Part shown: positions 41,600 to 49,120 of the stretch, piece after piece
How the letters are laid out: every line of letters starts with the position of its first letter
Position numbering within the stretch: position 1 is the first letter of the stretch
Assembly: GCA_015056265.1 (NCBI GenBank)
Contig: SVGR01000004.1
Coordinates: 1-49,120, forward strand
From: Clostridiales bacterium
GTDB lineage: Bacteria > Bacillota > Clostridia > Christensenellales > Aristaeellaceae
Reading direction: 5' to 3'
Length of the DNA: 49,120 bases
The notes under the pieces: model-generated
The model's database searches: none
What the model saw: only the letters and a program-made list of their open reading frames with translations
Told to the model about the DNA's origin: nothing
Position numbers and translations under genes: made by a program

Positions 41600-42256
41600 A
41601 TGAAGAAGTTCCTGTCCCTGATCCTGGCTGCCATGATGCTGTTCTCTGTAGCTGCTCTGGCCGAAGAAGCTGCCCCCGTTTATCCCGAAATCCCCGAAGT
41701 TGAATTTGTGTCCGTTCCCGTTGATTCCGTAATCGCTGTTGAAGGCAACTTCAGCGTCCGTTGGGTTTCTCCCCGTCCCACCCCCGCTGACAAGTTTGAA
41801 GGCGGCATCCAGTTCTATCGTTCTGAAGATGGCTACTGCTACGAACTGAAGGGCCGTGGCGTGGAAGATGGCGGCAAGCGCGTTGACTTCTACGGCTCCA
41901 AGCAGCTGCCCGGCACCTGGGGCGGATTCCTCATGTGCGAAGAATACTATGATTGGCTGAAGGACTGCTTCGTTTCCGTTGACGAAGGTTGGAATGCCAG
42001 CCAGGAAACCGCTTTCATCTTCACCGTTCATGTAATCGACAACATCGCCACCATGACCATGAAGGGTGACGTCACCGGCACCGAAGGCACCGTGCACTTC
42101 GACCTGACCAAGTCCGCTTGGAAGGATTGGGAAGAAACCGAAGCTGAAGTGAACGTTCTGACCGCCGGTCTGCTGAACGTCATCAACCACAATGGGGAAA
42201 TCTCTGAACTCTACATCGACGCTGCTACCTATGCCAAGCAGGCCGTTGCCGAATAA
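41600..42256 (+). CDS. Small secreted protein of unknown function, co-regulated with the arabinan locus
   Basis: A 218-residue protein with a signal peptide (KKFLSLILAAMMLFSVAALA) and a mature part of about 198 residues that is acidic and rich in Trp, Tyr and beta strands (FEGGIQFYRSEDGYCYELKG, GTWGGFLMCEEYYDWLKDCF). No recognised domain. Three cysteines, two possibly paired. AAGGAGG precedes the ATG. Codons are highly biased (GTT, GAA, CGT, ACC), indicating strong expression, and it has its own regulon promoter and a strong terminator. It could be a carbohydrate-binding or surface accessory protein; this is inferred from regulation only. Confidence 0.78.
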   Translation: MKKFLSLILAAMMLFSVAALAEEAAPVYPEIPEVEFVSVPVDSVIAVEGNFSVRWVSPRPTPADKFEGGIQFYRSEDGYCYELKGRGVEDGGKRVDFYGSKQLPGTWGGFLMCEEYYDWLKDCFVSVDEGWNASQETAFIFTVHVIDNIATMTMKGDVTGTEGTVHFDLTKSAWKDWEETEAEVNVLTAGLLNVINHNGEISELYIDAATYAKQAVAE

Positions 42257-42269
42257 TCACTGATCTCCT

Positions 42270-42296
42270 GCCCCCGAGCAATCGGGGGCTTTTTTA
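42270..42296 (+). terminator. Strong rho-independent terminator
   Basis: GCCCCCGA-GCAA-TCGGGGGC with a T-run starting directly after the stem. Confidence 0.92.
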
Positions 42297-42396
42297 TTTT
42301 GGAAAACAGCGCCGGGGTATTGATCAGTTCGGCGGCAAAACAAAGAAAAATTTGGCAGCTTTTTGCAGAAAGTGAAAGAATAAAAGAGAAGAAGAT

Positions 42397-42561
42397 ATGG
42401 AAAAAAGTGGCATAAATACTGTGGAAAATCTATTTAGCATCGTGCAGGCGATGCAGCGAAATGGCGCCTTCACCCCCAACGACGAATATAGGGTAATCGT
42501 ACGCCGTAAACCAGCGCAGGAGTCTCCTTCTTCTGCCAATGATGAAAGCAGCTGGAAATGA
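42397..42561 (+). CDS. Candidate small ORF (54 aa)
   Basis: ATG at 42397 opens 54 codons (MEKSGINTVENLFSIVQAM ... then NDEYRVIVRRKP) ending TGA at 42559-42561. Composition is protein-like with an amphipathic helix first, but the upstream AGAAGAAG is a weak ribosome site and no homology is recalled. It could be a real small gene or chance. Confidence 0.3.
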   Translation: MEKSGINTVENLFSIVQAMQRNGAFTPNDEYRVIVRRKPAQESPSSANDESSWK

Positions 42562-42603
42562 GCTGTGTTCCATTCACGGCCTCCATTTAATGATTGATTT
42601 TGC

Positions 42604-42632
42604 TGGACATATTTCAATCGTTGCGCTATAAT
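42604..42632 (+). promoter_or_regulatory. Sigma-A promoter of the WG-repeat lipoprotein gene
   Basis: TGGACA (42604-42609), 17-bp spacer, TATAAT (42627-42632). The leader is about 115 nt. Confidence 0.7.
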
Positions 42633-42754
42633 AATTCTTAAATGAAAGCCTGGTAGAATTATTTATCTGCGTGGATGTTTGCTTGTTGCTGTCTGAATAT
42701 GCGCAATACACAAATATTGTCCTGACTGAATAAAGAATTGAGGAGGAGACAAAA

Positions 42755-45505
42755 ATGAAACGTTTTATACTTGCTCTGATTCTGCTTTGTATTTTTGTTC
42801 TCACTGGCTGTGTCAGCGAAGATGAAAAGGCCTATCGCCAAGCAACAGATTTCCTGAACCAGCAGGAATACTTCAAGGCCATGAGAAGCTTTGAACAGCT
42901 TGCTGCATCAGGATACAAGGATTCGCAAGAGCTTTGCTGGAAGTGTTCCCTGGAAATTGCCCGGGACCATATGAACAACCAGCTTTATGAGTCTGCCATT
43001 TTGACGCTTGTAGAACTAAAAGAAAATGGCTACCAGCCGTCCGAAGAACTATTGGTCGATTGCTATATCCGGAACGGAGAATACCTGGCGTCCCGGCATG
43101 AATATGAAAGGGCTATCGATCAGTTTGCTCGTGCGGAGAGCATTAATCCTGCTGCTCGAACGGAAATGATACAATGCTATTATGATTATGGTTTGTACTT
43201 ATTTAATAACAATGATTTTGTCAAAGCCAAGGAAATGCTGCGCATAGCCATTCAGGAAGGGCATCCATTCGCTGAAGAACAGTTACTTGCCATTAACCGT
43301 CAATTGCTTGCCCGAGCACAGAACTATATGGCAAATGATGATTATGAATATGCTTATGATATTCTTTATCCTCTGCTGGCTCAGGACCAGTTTGACGAAG
43401 CTACGTCTCTGTATGAGCAGTGCGCCGAGAGTAGGATTCAGCAATACCGGAAACAATTCAATTATCAAAGGGCGGCCAACATTTATTGGGATATGAATGC
43501 TCTGGGATATGACGGGGTACAGGAAGCCGCCATGGAGATGCAGCTCCTGGGGGAGGCTTATACGCATTTCAAGCGTGCGGATTTACAAAATGCATATGAT
43601 GCGCTGTGCCTGCAAAAATCATCCGACGAAGCGAATCGGCAGATGATCCATTGGGCGCTGCAATCCGTTGACTATCCCGTAAGGCAGAATGATGCGGGAA
43701 TGATAGATTACGGAGATCGAGCCTATTGCTACAGCGTAAAAACAGATCACGGGTATTTTGTTACTCTGGAAAGCGAGTTTTCCGATCAAAAAGGCAATTC
43801 GATTTATTATCTCTTCTTTATCGGCAGCGATCAGCAGGTGAAGCTGCTCCGGGATATATCCCTTACTTCCGCTACGCCGTTTGGATCGCCTTCCTGCGGT
43901 GCCGATCTGTACAATATTGGCCAGAACGGCAAAGGGTATCGGTATGGCGCTGTGGATGGGAGGGGCAATGTCGTGATCCCCTGCCAGTATGACGGACACC
44001 TCGATTTTTCCCAGGGTTATTCTATCGCTTCCCTGAATGGAAAGTATGGCATTATCAATCCACAGGGAGAAACCATTCTTCCCTTTGTTTATGATCATTT
44101 GCTGCCATGTGCAGAGGGGCTTTTCCCAGCCCAGTATCAGGGCAAATACGGCTATATTGATCTGGATGGCAATGTCGTTTTGGACTTTCAGTATGCTGAT
44201 GCGCAGGCTTTTTCGGAAGGTCTTGCCGCCGTCAAAAAGGATTATAAATGGATGTATATTGACCGGCAGGGAAATGCGCTGTGCGAAGCCGTTTGGGATG
44301 CACTGGAACCTTTCAGTCAGGGGTACGGCGTTGTTTGCCGTAATGGAAAATATGGCTATATGCGAGCAGACGGCACATTGGATGGATTGGTGAATCTTGA
44401 TTTTGCCGGTTCCTATAGAAATGGTCTGGCTTCCTTTGCCTATGAATATACTCCCCATTCCGCCGGAAACGAAATGTACCTTCGTGATTTGGCTGGTAAT
44501 GTGCTTTGCAGCGCGAAATACAAATATATCTCCACAGATGAATATGCTTACCTGTATGGTGGTCATGTTGTGTCGCGTCAGAAGGGTGTTTTGCTGGGCT
44601 CCTGGAACAATGCTGAAGCGCAGGGGGATGGATGGTATCATGTGACGACCTTGAGCGGCGCTCACGGCGCGCTGCATCATGAACGCGGATTGGTAATACC
44701 CTGCAAGTGGGATTATGTGAGGATTTTCCCGGAAGCAGGTGTAGCCATCGTAGAAGACTCCAGACGCTACGGATTGGCCACTTTAGAGGACGGTTCCCTT
44801 ATTCAGCAGCCTGCATGGCGCAGCTTTAAATTCCTGGGGAATGATCTGTTTGCTTATCAGGATTACAGCAACGGCTTATGGGGGTTTGTCAATGCGAAGG
44901 GAGAAAAACTCTCTGAAGCGCATTGGAACGAAGTGGGCACCTATGCGGAGGGATATATCGCTGTCAAAGAAAATGGCGATTGGGGTTTTGTATCGGCAGC
45001 AGGAATCACGGCCGGGCCCGTCATTTGGGATGGAGTTACCTTTTTTTCTGAAGGCCTGGCGGCAGTGTGCATGGATGACAAGTGGGGCTATATCGATACG
45101 CAGGGAAAAGTTGTCATCCCGCTTCAGTATAAGAGAGCAAACCCCTTTAAGAATGGATTCGCTTATGCCGGATATGGATATATCGATCCATCTGGCGCCC
45201 AGATTATGGAGTATTACCCAGAAAGCCTGCTTGGCGGCTTTGATGAATACGGACTGGCGATTATGGGCAAGGGCAGCAACAATAAATACGACTTTTATGG
45301 TCACTTCGACAGAAATGGAAATCAATACGGATATAATCCGAAACCAATCAGCACGTATTTTTCATCTATTCCTTCTGAAGAAGAAATCAAGCAATCTGCT
45401 CTGAAAAAAAATCCTCATTTGGTCTGGTATTTCAATCCGGTTAAGCCGCTGGAAATCGATGGTGTGCTGCATCTGATAAATCCAGATGGAGAAATCCTTT
45501 ATTGA
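42755..45505 (+). CDS. WG-repeat/TPR lipoprotein
   Basis: A 916-residue surface lipoprotein: lipobox LTGC with lipidated Cys19. Residues 20-290 are tandem helical TPR-like repeats (YRQATDFLNQQEYFKAMRSF, YDYGLYLFNNNDFVKAKEML). Residues 390-870 contain at least seven WG-type repeats, e.g. KYGIINPQGETILPF, KYGYIDLDGNVVLDF, WGFVNAKGEKL, WGYIDTQGKVVIPL. The family is a repeat beta-structure without assigned function, often on bacterial surfaces. GGAGGAG precedes the ATG. Single-gene unit with own promoter and terminator, AT-richer than the transport operon, so probably not part of that regulon. Confidence 0.85.
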   Translation: MKRFILALILLCIFVLTGCVSEDEKAYRQATDFLNQQEYFKAMRSFEQLAASGYKDSQELCWKCSLEIARDHMNNQLYESAILTLVELKENGYQPSEELLVDCYIRNGEYLASRHEYERAIDQFARAESINPAARTEMIQCYYDYGLYLFNNNDFVKAKEMLRIAIQEGHPFAEEQLLAINRQLLARAQNYMANDDYEYAYDILYPLLAQDQFDEATSLYEQCAESRIQQYRKQFNYQRAANIYWDMNALGYDGVQEAAMEMQLLGEAYTHFKRADLQNAYDALCLQKSSDEANRQMIHWALQSVDYPVRQNDAGMIDYGDRAYCYSVKTDHGYFVTLESEFSDQKGNSIYYLFFIGSDQQVKLLRDISLTSATPFGSPSCGADLYNIGQNGKGYRYGAVDGRGNVVIPCQYDGHLDFSQGYSIASLNGKYGIINPQGETILPFVYDHLLPCAEGLFPAQYQGKYGYIDLDGNVVLDFQYADAQAFSEGLAAVKKDYKWMYIDRQGNALCEAVWDALEPFSQGYGVVCRNGKYGYMRADGTLDGLVNLDFAGSYRNGLASFAYEYTPHSAGNEMYLRDLAGNVLCSAKYKYISTDEYAYLYGGHVVSRQKGVLLGSWNNAEAQGDGWYHVTTLSGAHGALHHERGLVIPCKWDYVRIFPEAGVAIVEDSRRYGLATLEDGSLIQQPAWRSFKFLGNDLFAYQDYSNGLWGFVNAKGEKLSEAHWNEVGTYAEGYIAVKENGDWGFVSAAGITAGPVIWDGVTFFSEGLAAVCMDDKWGYIDTQGKVVIPLQYKRANPFKNGFAYAGYGYIDPSGAQIMEYYPESLLGGFDEYGLAIMGKGSNNKYDFYGHFDRNGNQYGYNPKPISTYFSSIPSEEEIKQSALKKNPHLVWYFNPVKPLEIDGVLHLINPDGEILY

Positions 45506-45611
45506 TCTTTACCAAATGGATACAAAGCTTTGTTGGTATATCTTTATCAAACAAGCGAAAGAGAATTGTGTATGGTAAGTTTCATAAAGCTGAACAGGCG
45601 GATGAAACAGA

Positions 45612-45643
45612 AAAATCCTGTCGGCTTTTGCTGACAGGATTTT
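45612..45643. terminator. Bidirectional rho-independent terminator
   Basis: AAAATCCTGTC pairs with GACAGGATTTT (11 bp), ending the WG-repeat gene transcript. Confidence 0.85.
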
Positions 45644-45976
45644 GTGGTGTGTTAGCGTTTGAATGCGGGGGCGGCCTGAAAACGAAAATGTTCAGAAGGT
45701 GCGTCCGCCGGAGCTGTGGGCGATCTGACGGCCGTAGGCTTCACAGGCGACGGCGCCGATGCAGGCGGAATAATCCATGGAAGCACGAGAGAAATTTACT
45801 GCCAATTCGCGGTGGCGGCTCATACCGCAGAAAAACAGTAAACAAAAAACTATTCGTGATTTCGTGTTGGCGTTTGCAGTAAATACGATCATTTGCGAGT
45901 TGGCAAGCCCTCTGTGCTGCATACGCGCTGTATTGGTTTGCAGGGCTTCTCGCAGACTGGAGAATCGTTGATACAA

Positions 45977-46004
45977 AGCGCCCCCTGCTGTGGCAGGGGG
46001 CGCT
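45977..46004 (-). terminator. Hairpin downstream of the foldase remnant
   Basis: AGCGCCCCCTG pairs perfectly with CAGGGGGCGCT around a 6-nt loop. The T-run on the minus strand is short (TTTG). It probably terminated the original foldase gene. Confidence 0.65.
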
Positions 46005-46023
46005 TGGGGTAAAAGCCTAAGGC

Positions 46024-46371
46024 TTATTCTGCAGTTTCCGCTTCGGGGGAACTGGCGGCGCCCAGCACGGCGTCGATGTTCTCCTGATGATAGACGATGC
46101 TGGCGTCAGCCTTCCAGGCTGCCATGGCTTCGGAAATGGCGGCGTTGGTCTTTTCGCTGACCAGGTAGCTTTCGATCTGGCTGTAGATATTTTCATCCAG
46201 CTCCACATAACCGCCGGGGATATCCCGCAGATAATAGAGGATATGGATGCCATAGCTGCCCACAACAGGATCGCTCACATCGCCGGGCTTAAGCATTTTT
46301 TCGCTGAAGGCGGCATCGGCGGCGAACTTCTTGGAGAGGACGATGGTGTTATTGGGGTGGAAATAGTGATG
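46024..46371 (-). pseudogene. C-terminal fragment of a PpiC/PrsA-type peptidyl-prolyl isomerase
   Basis: One frame of 115 codons ends at 46024. It contains NTIVLSKKFAADAAFSEKML and KPGDVSDPVVGSYGIHILYY, the closing part of a parvulin rotamase domain (the SDPVxxxYGxHIL motif), followed by a helical tail. Parvulin foldases normally have 250-350 residues with a signal peptide or lipobox; here everything before residue HYFHPNN is missing and the frame is interrupted by the stop codon (46372-46374) of the neighbouring TIR-like gene. No start with a ribosome site is evident. This is a broken gene at a junction. Confidence 0.82.
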
Positions 46372-46797
46372 TTAACCAATATCATCGGGTGTTGCAAGAA
46401 CAATGCCAAAATCAACTTGACTCGTATACTCTTCAAGCTTTTCGATAATAGTCTGACCAGAAGAAACCAGTTGATCCAGAATCAGAGGTTCCATATCCCA
46501 ACGTCGAAGCATTGCTTCCAATTGGGTGCGCGCGTTATGATCATGTCCATAAACAACAAATACTTTTCTATTAGTAGTAGCAGTTGTTCCTGACGAAACA
46601 AACAATAGTCTTTCTACTTCCTCCTTGTTTGTTCCTTGGAGGCTAACGGTTCCTTTATCCCAGCAGTTGATAATGCAGCCATTGGAAAGCTTATATACTG
46701 TACCGAGATCATTGCCCGTTCTTTTTTCTTCACCGATTACGAAACCATTTTTCTGCAGAATATTCTTGACCTGATCCTTATTCATGTTGATAGCCAT
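46372..46797 (-). CDS. TIR-like nucleotide-binding protein, C-terminally truncated
   Basis: A 141-residue protein. Residues 1-65 are an N-terminal module of unknown fold; residues 76-141 match the start of the TIR-like nucleotide-binding domain (PF10137 type; CAP12/Pycsar TIR): KVFVVYGHDHNARTQLEAML, GQTIIEKLEEYTSQVDFGIVLATPDD. In full-length members the domain continues for about 60 more residues after TPDDxG (including an NVxFELG motif); here a stop follows DDIG at once, next to a foldase remnant in the same frame. So the effector domain is probably not functional. ATG at 46797 has GGAGGGG at spacing 7. It follows the XRE/ImmA gene by 22 bp. Confidence 0.75.
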   Translation of the reverse strand: MAINMNKDQVKNILQKNGFVIGEEKRTGNDLGTVYKLSNGCIINCWDKGTVSLQGTNKEEVERLLFVSSGTTATTNRKVFVVYGHDHNARTQLEAMLRRWDMEPLILDQLVSSGQTIIEKLEEYTSQVDFGIVLATPDDIG

Positions 46798-46819
46798 TTC
46801 AACCCCTCCTCAGTATTTA

Positions 46820-47974
46820 TTAGCTAATCAAAACAGGAAACTCCACAATATTGCTGGGTTCCTCGCTTGAGAGAGTCCCTTGGGCCAAATCAAGTAACTC
46901 TTCAACAACATTTGCGGAAACCGAGAATTTGTTGGCAGCAAGAAATCTCATAATATCTTCGCCAGACATATTCCCCTTCGTTAGCAAAAGCTCAATGGCT
47001 TGCTTTAGTGCCCGCGGATGCTTGTACTCTACCGTGTCATCTAATGGTTCTACTTGACGATAGCCGTTCATGCTCATTTGTTTCATCAAATAAGCATACT
47101 GGCTGGGCGTAAGGTATTTTAGAGAATAGGCTCTCATTATCATCGCCATTATCGAAACATTCCATTTCTTTTTCAGTTCAACATAATGGCTCAAACGATT
47201 AGGGTAAGCAGATACATCTTTACCGAAAGCATCTGCAGGCAAAAGAAAAGCTGCCGCAAAAGCATTTGCTTCATCTTCACGCTCGCGGAATTCTTCACGA
47301 TCGATTTCGTTTAAATCCGAATAGCGTTCATGTAAAAGGATGTGCCCCAATTCGTGTGCGCAATTAAACTGACGTCGATAAAAGCTCTTCTTATCAGTAC
47401 CCAAAACAACGCAGTAGGTTGGAATACCGTTTTCTTCGTAATACTGATAGAATGCATCTATTTCTCGACTATCCGTAGAAAACTCACCGACAATTATTCC
47501 ATTACGTTCCAGCAATGCAACCATATTGGGAATTGGAGCCTCTCCCAATTCCCAATATTGGCGAACAGACTGTGCAAGTTGCTCAATCGTCATGCTTTCG
47601 CAATTATCGAACGGTGGAAGATTAAGTTGTTTGAATTTGACCTTTTTCGAAAGAATCGTGTGAATTCGCGCAAGGTATTTAGTCTTAATCTGCTGCGAAA
47701 CCAGATCTTTTTTCTTGCTTGAATAAAGCGCTCTAAAATACGTGTTTCCGATAACAGATTGTGGATCGCCCTCAACGAAAAAGGAGTAAGGAAATCTCAA
47801 AGCATCCGCCATCCGACGCAACGTAATGGGTTCTGGCGATGTTTTTTTATTTTCAAACTGCGAAATGGCTTGTTTGTTAATGCCAACAATACTTGCCAAT
47901 TCGTCCATAGTCATTTTACGGAATAAGCGAGCCTCTTTAAGTCGCTCCGTATTGATACGATTCCCATTTTGCAT
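46820..47974 (-). CDS. XRE-HTH/ImmA-IrrE-type metallopeptidase
   Basis: A 384-residue protein. Residues 8-65 are an XRE helix-turn-helix (MTMDELASIVGINKQAISQFENKK), and about 140-270 a COG2856/ImmA-IrrE zinc peptidase with HELGHILLH (HExxH) and the downstream EREDEANAFAAAFLLP ligand helix. Such proteins are regulators or antitoxin-like factors in phage immunity and toxin systems, cleaving repressors. The 110 C-terminal residues are helical. Lower GC and different codons from the host genes suggest acquisition. It lies between the DUF5986-like and TIR-like genes with short gaps, probably one operon. Confidence 0.88.
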   Translation of the reverse strand: MQNGNRINTERLKEARLFRKMTMDELASIVGINKQAISQFENKKTSPEPITLRRMADALRFPYSFFVEGDPQSVIGNTYFRALYSSKKKDLVSQQIKTKYLARIHTILSKKVKFKQLNLPPFDNCESMTIEQLAQSVRQYWELGEAPIPNMVALLERNGIIVGEFSTDSREIDAFYQYYEENGIPTYCVVLGTDKKSFYRRQFNCAHELGHILLHERYSDLNEIDREEFREREDEANAFAAAFLLPADAFGKDVSAYPNRLSHYVELKKKWNVSIMAMIMRAYSLKYLTPSQYAYLMKQMSMNGYRQVEPLDDTVEYKHPRALKQAIELLLTKGNMSGEDIMRFLAANKFSVSANVVEELLDLAQGTLSSEEPSNIVEFPVLIS

Positions 47975-47994
47975 TGTTCACCATCCCTTTGCAT

Positions 47995-48690
47995 TTAAAG
48001 GAGTTCAACCAGTTCTTCTCCTTCATCGTCATCATTTTGCTGAGGTTCAATGGTCTGGGTAGCAGCAAACGGCATCCGAATGAACTGCGACCAATCTTCT
48101 TCCTCCGTGGAGATCTCCAAATCGGTGGTCAACCTCACTGCGCGTACAGTCAGCAACTTGTCATCGTGAACATCAAACAGCACCAAGATATGTCCACTTA
48201 TTTCGCCCACATCGAGGTGGACAGCCGAAGCCAATTGCTCCCGCGACTCAGCCACCCATTTTTCTGCCGTATTTTCAACAGGCGGCAATTCCATGCGCAT
48301 TTGTTCTTCTTGCGGCTGGAGATCATGGTTAAAGCTCGCGCCGCCACACAAATAATGCTTCCCTTTTTCCTTCCTACGCTGTACCTCAGCAAAGGTACCC
48401 TCGGTCATCAGGGTGAAAATGTTGCGCGAGGCTGGATGGAATAAAACAGGTGTCTTCCATGCGCCACGCTTACACGTTTCCAGCTCCAGCCAGCCCAAAT
48501 GCTGGCATTTGTCCCGAAGCTGTGCGATAATAACATTCCATCGGAATTGACCGTAGCCATTCCGTTCTTGAAGGTTGTTGTCGGCCATTATGTCGGGCAT
48601 TACATTTTCCAATGCCTGCCGCAAAGAGTCCACAATGGCATGGTCGATGATGTCCAGTCCGAATTTGAAGCTATTCCCGGTCTTTTCCAT
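47995..48690 (-). CDS. DUF5986-like protein
   Basis: A 231-residue soluble protein. Recognised features are limited: FKFGLDIIDHAIVDSLRQALENVMPDI near the start, RNGYGQFRWNVIIAQLRDKC and GAWKTPVLFHPASRNIFTLMTE resembling the DUF5986 family as I recall it; the C-terminus is very acidic. These often sit beside XRE/ImmA proteins. The ATG at 48690 is preceded by GAGGTG at spacing 7; an ATG three codons earlier is less well placed. First gene of the operon, behind a consensus promoter. Function unknown; a partner in a defence or toxin-like module is possible. Confidence 0.6.
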   Translation of the reverse strand: MEKTGNSFKFGLDIIDHAIVDSLRQALENVMPDIMADNNLQERNGYGQFRWNVIIAQLRDKCQHLGWLELETCKRGAWKTPVLFHPASRNIFTLMTEGTFAEVQRRKEKGKHYLCGGASFNHDLQPQEEQMRMELPPVENTAEKWVAESREQLASAVHLDVGEISGHILVLFDVHDDKLLTVRAVRLTTDLEISTEEEDWSQFIRMPFAATQTIEPQQNDDDEGEELVELL

Positions 48691-48723
48691 GGTTATCACC
48701 TCGCATAGTAGTTTACGTCTATT

Positions 48724-48752
48724 ATCTTAATGTTTTTCGTTTGATTTGTCAA
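48724..48752 (-). promoter_or_regulatory. Sigma-A promoter of the DUF5986-ImmA-TIR operon
   Basis: Minus strand TTGACA (48747-48752), 17-bp spacer, TAAGAT (48724-48729), about 33 nt before the start codon. Confidence 0.8.
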
Positions 48753-48872
48753 GTGGAATTTTGGATATTTATTTTTCTGTCGCGAATGCGTGCTCAGAAC
48801 CACGCCCCCTCGATCTCGCCATTGAGTAAATGCCAGGACTAAGAACGACGCCCGCTTGCTGCTTATGGCACA

Positions 48873-48905
48873 ACAAAAAACCAGACGCCTCATTTGACGT
48901 CTGGT
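48873..48905 (-). terminator. Rho-independent terminator of the small HTH gene
   Basis: On the minus strand ACCAGACG pairs with CGTCTGGT, followed by TTTTTTG. Confidence 0.85.
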
Positions 48906-48910
48906 CTTAT

Positions 48911-49093
48911 TCATTTCCTCACAGCATCTGGGAACGTATCTTTGACCACCTTTGGAGCTTTTTTCATCTGAATGTTGTAGCTCACACAAGAGGCGGATCG
49001 TCCCATTTCCCGTGCCACACGGGCGTAACTGTGATATTGATTGTAAAGCTGATGCATCCGAATCAGCTCTTCCGGCGTCACTCGCTTAGCCAT
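48911..49093 (-). CDS. Small helix-turn-helix protein (60 aa)
   Basis: A 60-residue basic protein. MAKRVTPEELIRMHQLYNQY and the following SYARVAREMGRSASCVSYNI form a resolvase/Hin-type or MerR-unrelated HTH of the kind used in recombinases, suggesting DNA binding; no catalytic residues are present. It begins 3 nt after the stop codon of a preceding frame at the window edge, so the two are probably co-transcribed. A clean terminator follows it. Confidence 0.6.
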   Translation of the reverse strand: MAKRVTPEELIRMHQLYNQYHSYARVAREMGRSASCVSYNIQMKKAPKVVKDTFPDAVRK

Positions 49094-49096
49094 AGC

Positions 49097-49120
49097 TTAT
49101 TTGCTGGCCTTGGCAGGACG
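49097..49120 (-). CDS. Partial CDS at the right edge (last 7 codons)
   Basis: Minus-strand frame reads RPAKASK then TAA at 49097-49099, closely spaced to the next ATG. Basic C-terminus; identity cannot be told. Confidence 0.3.
   Translation of the reverse strand, partial: RPAKASK

Larger units (their letters stand above)
42257..42754. other. Intergenic region (498 bp)
   Basis: Holds the terminator of the secreted-protein gene, one small candidate ORF (42397-42561) and the promoter and leader of the WG-repeat gene. The rest is AT-rich with no further signal I can support. Confidence 0.6.
45506..46023. other. Gene-poor stretch (518 bp)
   Basis: Contains two hairpin terminators and, on the minus strand at about 45692-45781, an open frame ending SMDYSACIGAVACEAYGRQ then IAHSSGGRTF and stop, GC-rich with host-like codons, which may be the 3' remnant of a gene I do not recognise. 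Upstream of it the frame turns AT-rich and non-coding in character. Confidence 0.35.

Noticed and set aside
42595-42632. GATTTTGC upstream of the WG-repeat promoter as a regulon site
   Set aside because: The distance to the -10 is about 30 bp instead of 54, the ACG core is missing, and a usable -35 is present.
45502-45882. 126-codon plus-strand frame after the WG-repeat gene
   Set aside because: It runs through a bidirectional terminator, has an Arg/Gly-rich translation and no ribosome site.

Overview
The window looks like a chromosomal piece of a monoderm Firmicute of class Clostridia, probably a gut or rumen plant-polysaccharide degrader. This rests on AGGAGG-type ribosome binding sites, consensus sigma-A promoters, an AddB-type nuclease, rubredoxin-rubrerythrin, CUT1 sugar importers without their own ATPase, and an ECF sigma/DUF4367 operon. 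No rRNA, CRISPR array, transposase or integrase was found. All names come from reading motifs by eye; no database search was run.

Layout. 1-5250: edge of a probable repeat-type surface protein gene, tRNA-Trp, a D-2-hydroxyacid dehydrogenase, a secreted DUF4886 protein, and the dxs-tlyA operon. 5364-14057: a zinc-ribbon membrane protein, addB without addA, a small P-loop ATPase, threonine synthase, a DUF6054 protein, rubrerythrin and a Nudix hydrolase; the Nudix gene sits between the rubrerythrin 3' end and a degenerate second copy of that end. 14298-17330: minus-strand regulatory block with an XRE/zinc-ribbon protein and an XRE, ECF sigma, anti-sigma, small secreted protein operon.

17535-42256 is an arabinan-type utilisation locus: a GH51 arabinofuranosidase, a URO-D-family protein, five paralogous proteins joining a ricin-like domain to a GH43_5-like propeller (two exported, three apparently cytoplasmic), a PocR/AraC regulator, and a transport cluster. 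The transport cluster holds two solute-binding proteins, four permeases, an NHL/TPR/YIP1 membrane protein, a DUF5696-like secreted protein and a small secreted protein. Inferred flow: exported paralogs act on or bind polymer outside, two interleaved CUT1 importers take up oligosaccharides using an ATPase encoded elsewhere, and cytoplasmic paralogs plus GH51 release arabinose.

Two observations stand out. First, five promoters in this locus share one architecture: an ACGATTTTAC-like block 54-55 bp upstream of the -10, a second ATATTCCCT-like block about 22 bp further down, and poor -35 elements. This suggests one activator-controlled regulon that includes an uncharacterised secreted protein. 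Second, all five GH43-like paralogs lack the aspartate expected as catalytic base, while a glutamate two residues later is invariant.

42257-46023: a WG-repeat lipoprotein gene and gene-poor sequence. 46024-49120: a broken foldase gene abuts a broken TIR-like effector gene at one point (about 46372), followed by XRE/ImmA and DUF5986-like genes resembling a defence island. The junction may be a real deletion/insertion scar or an assembly join.
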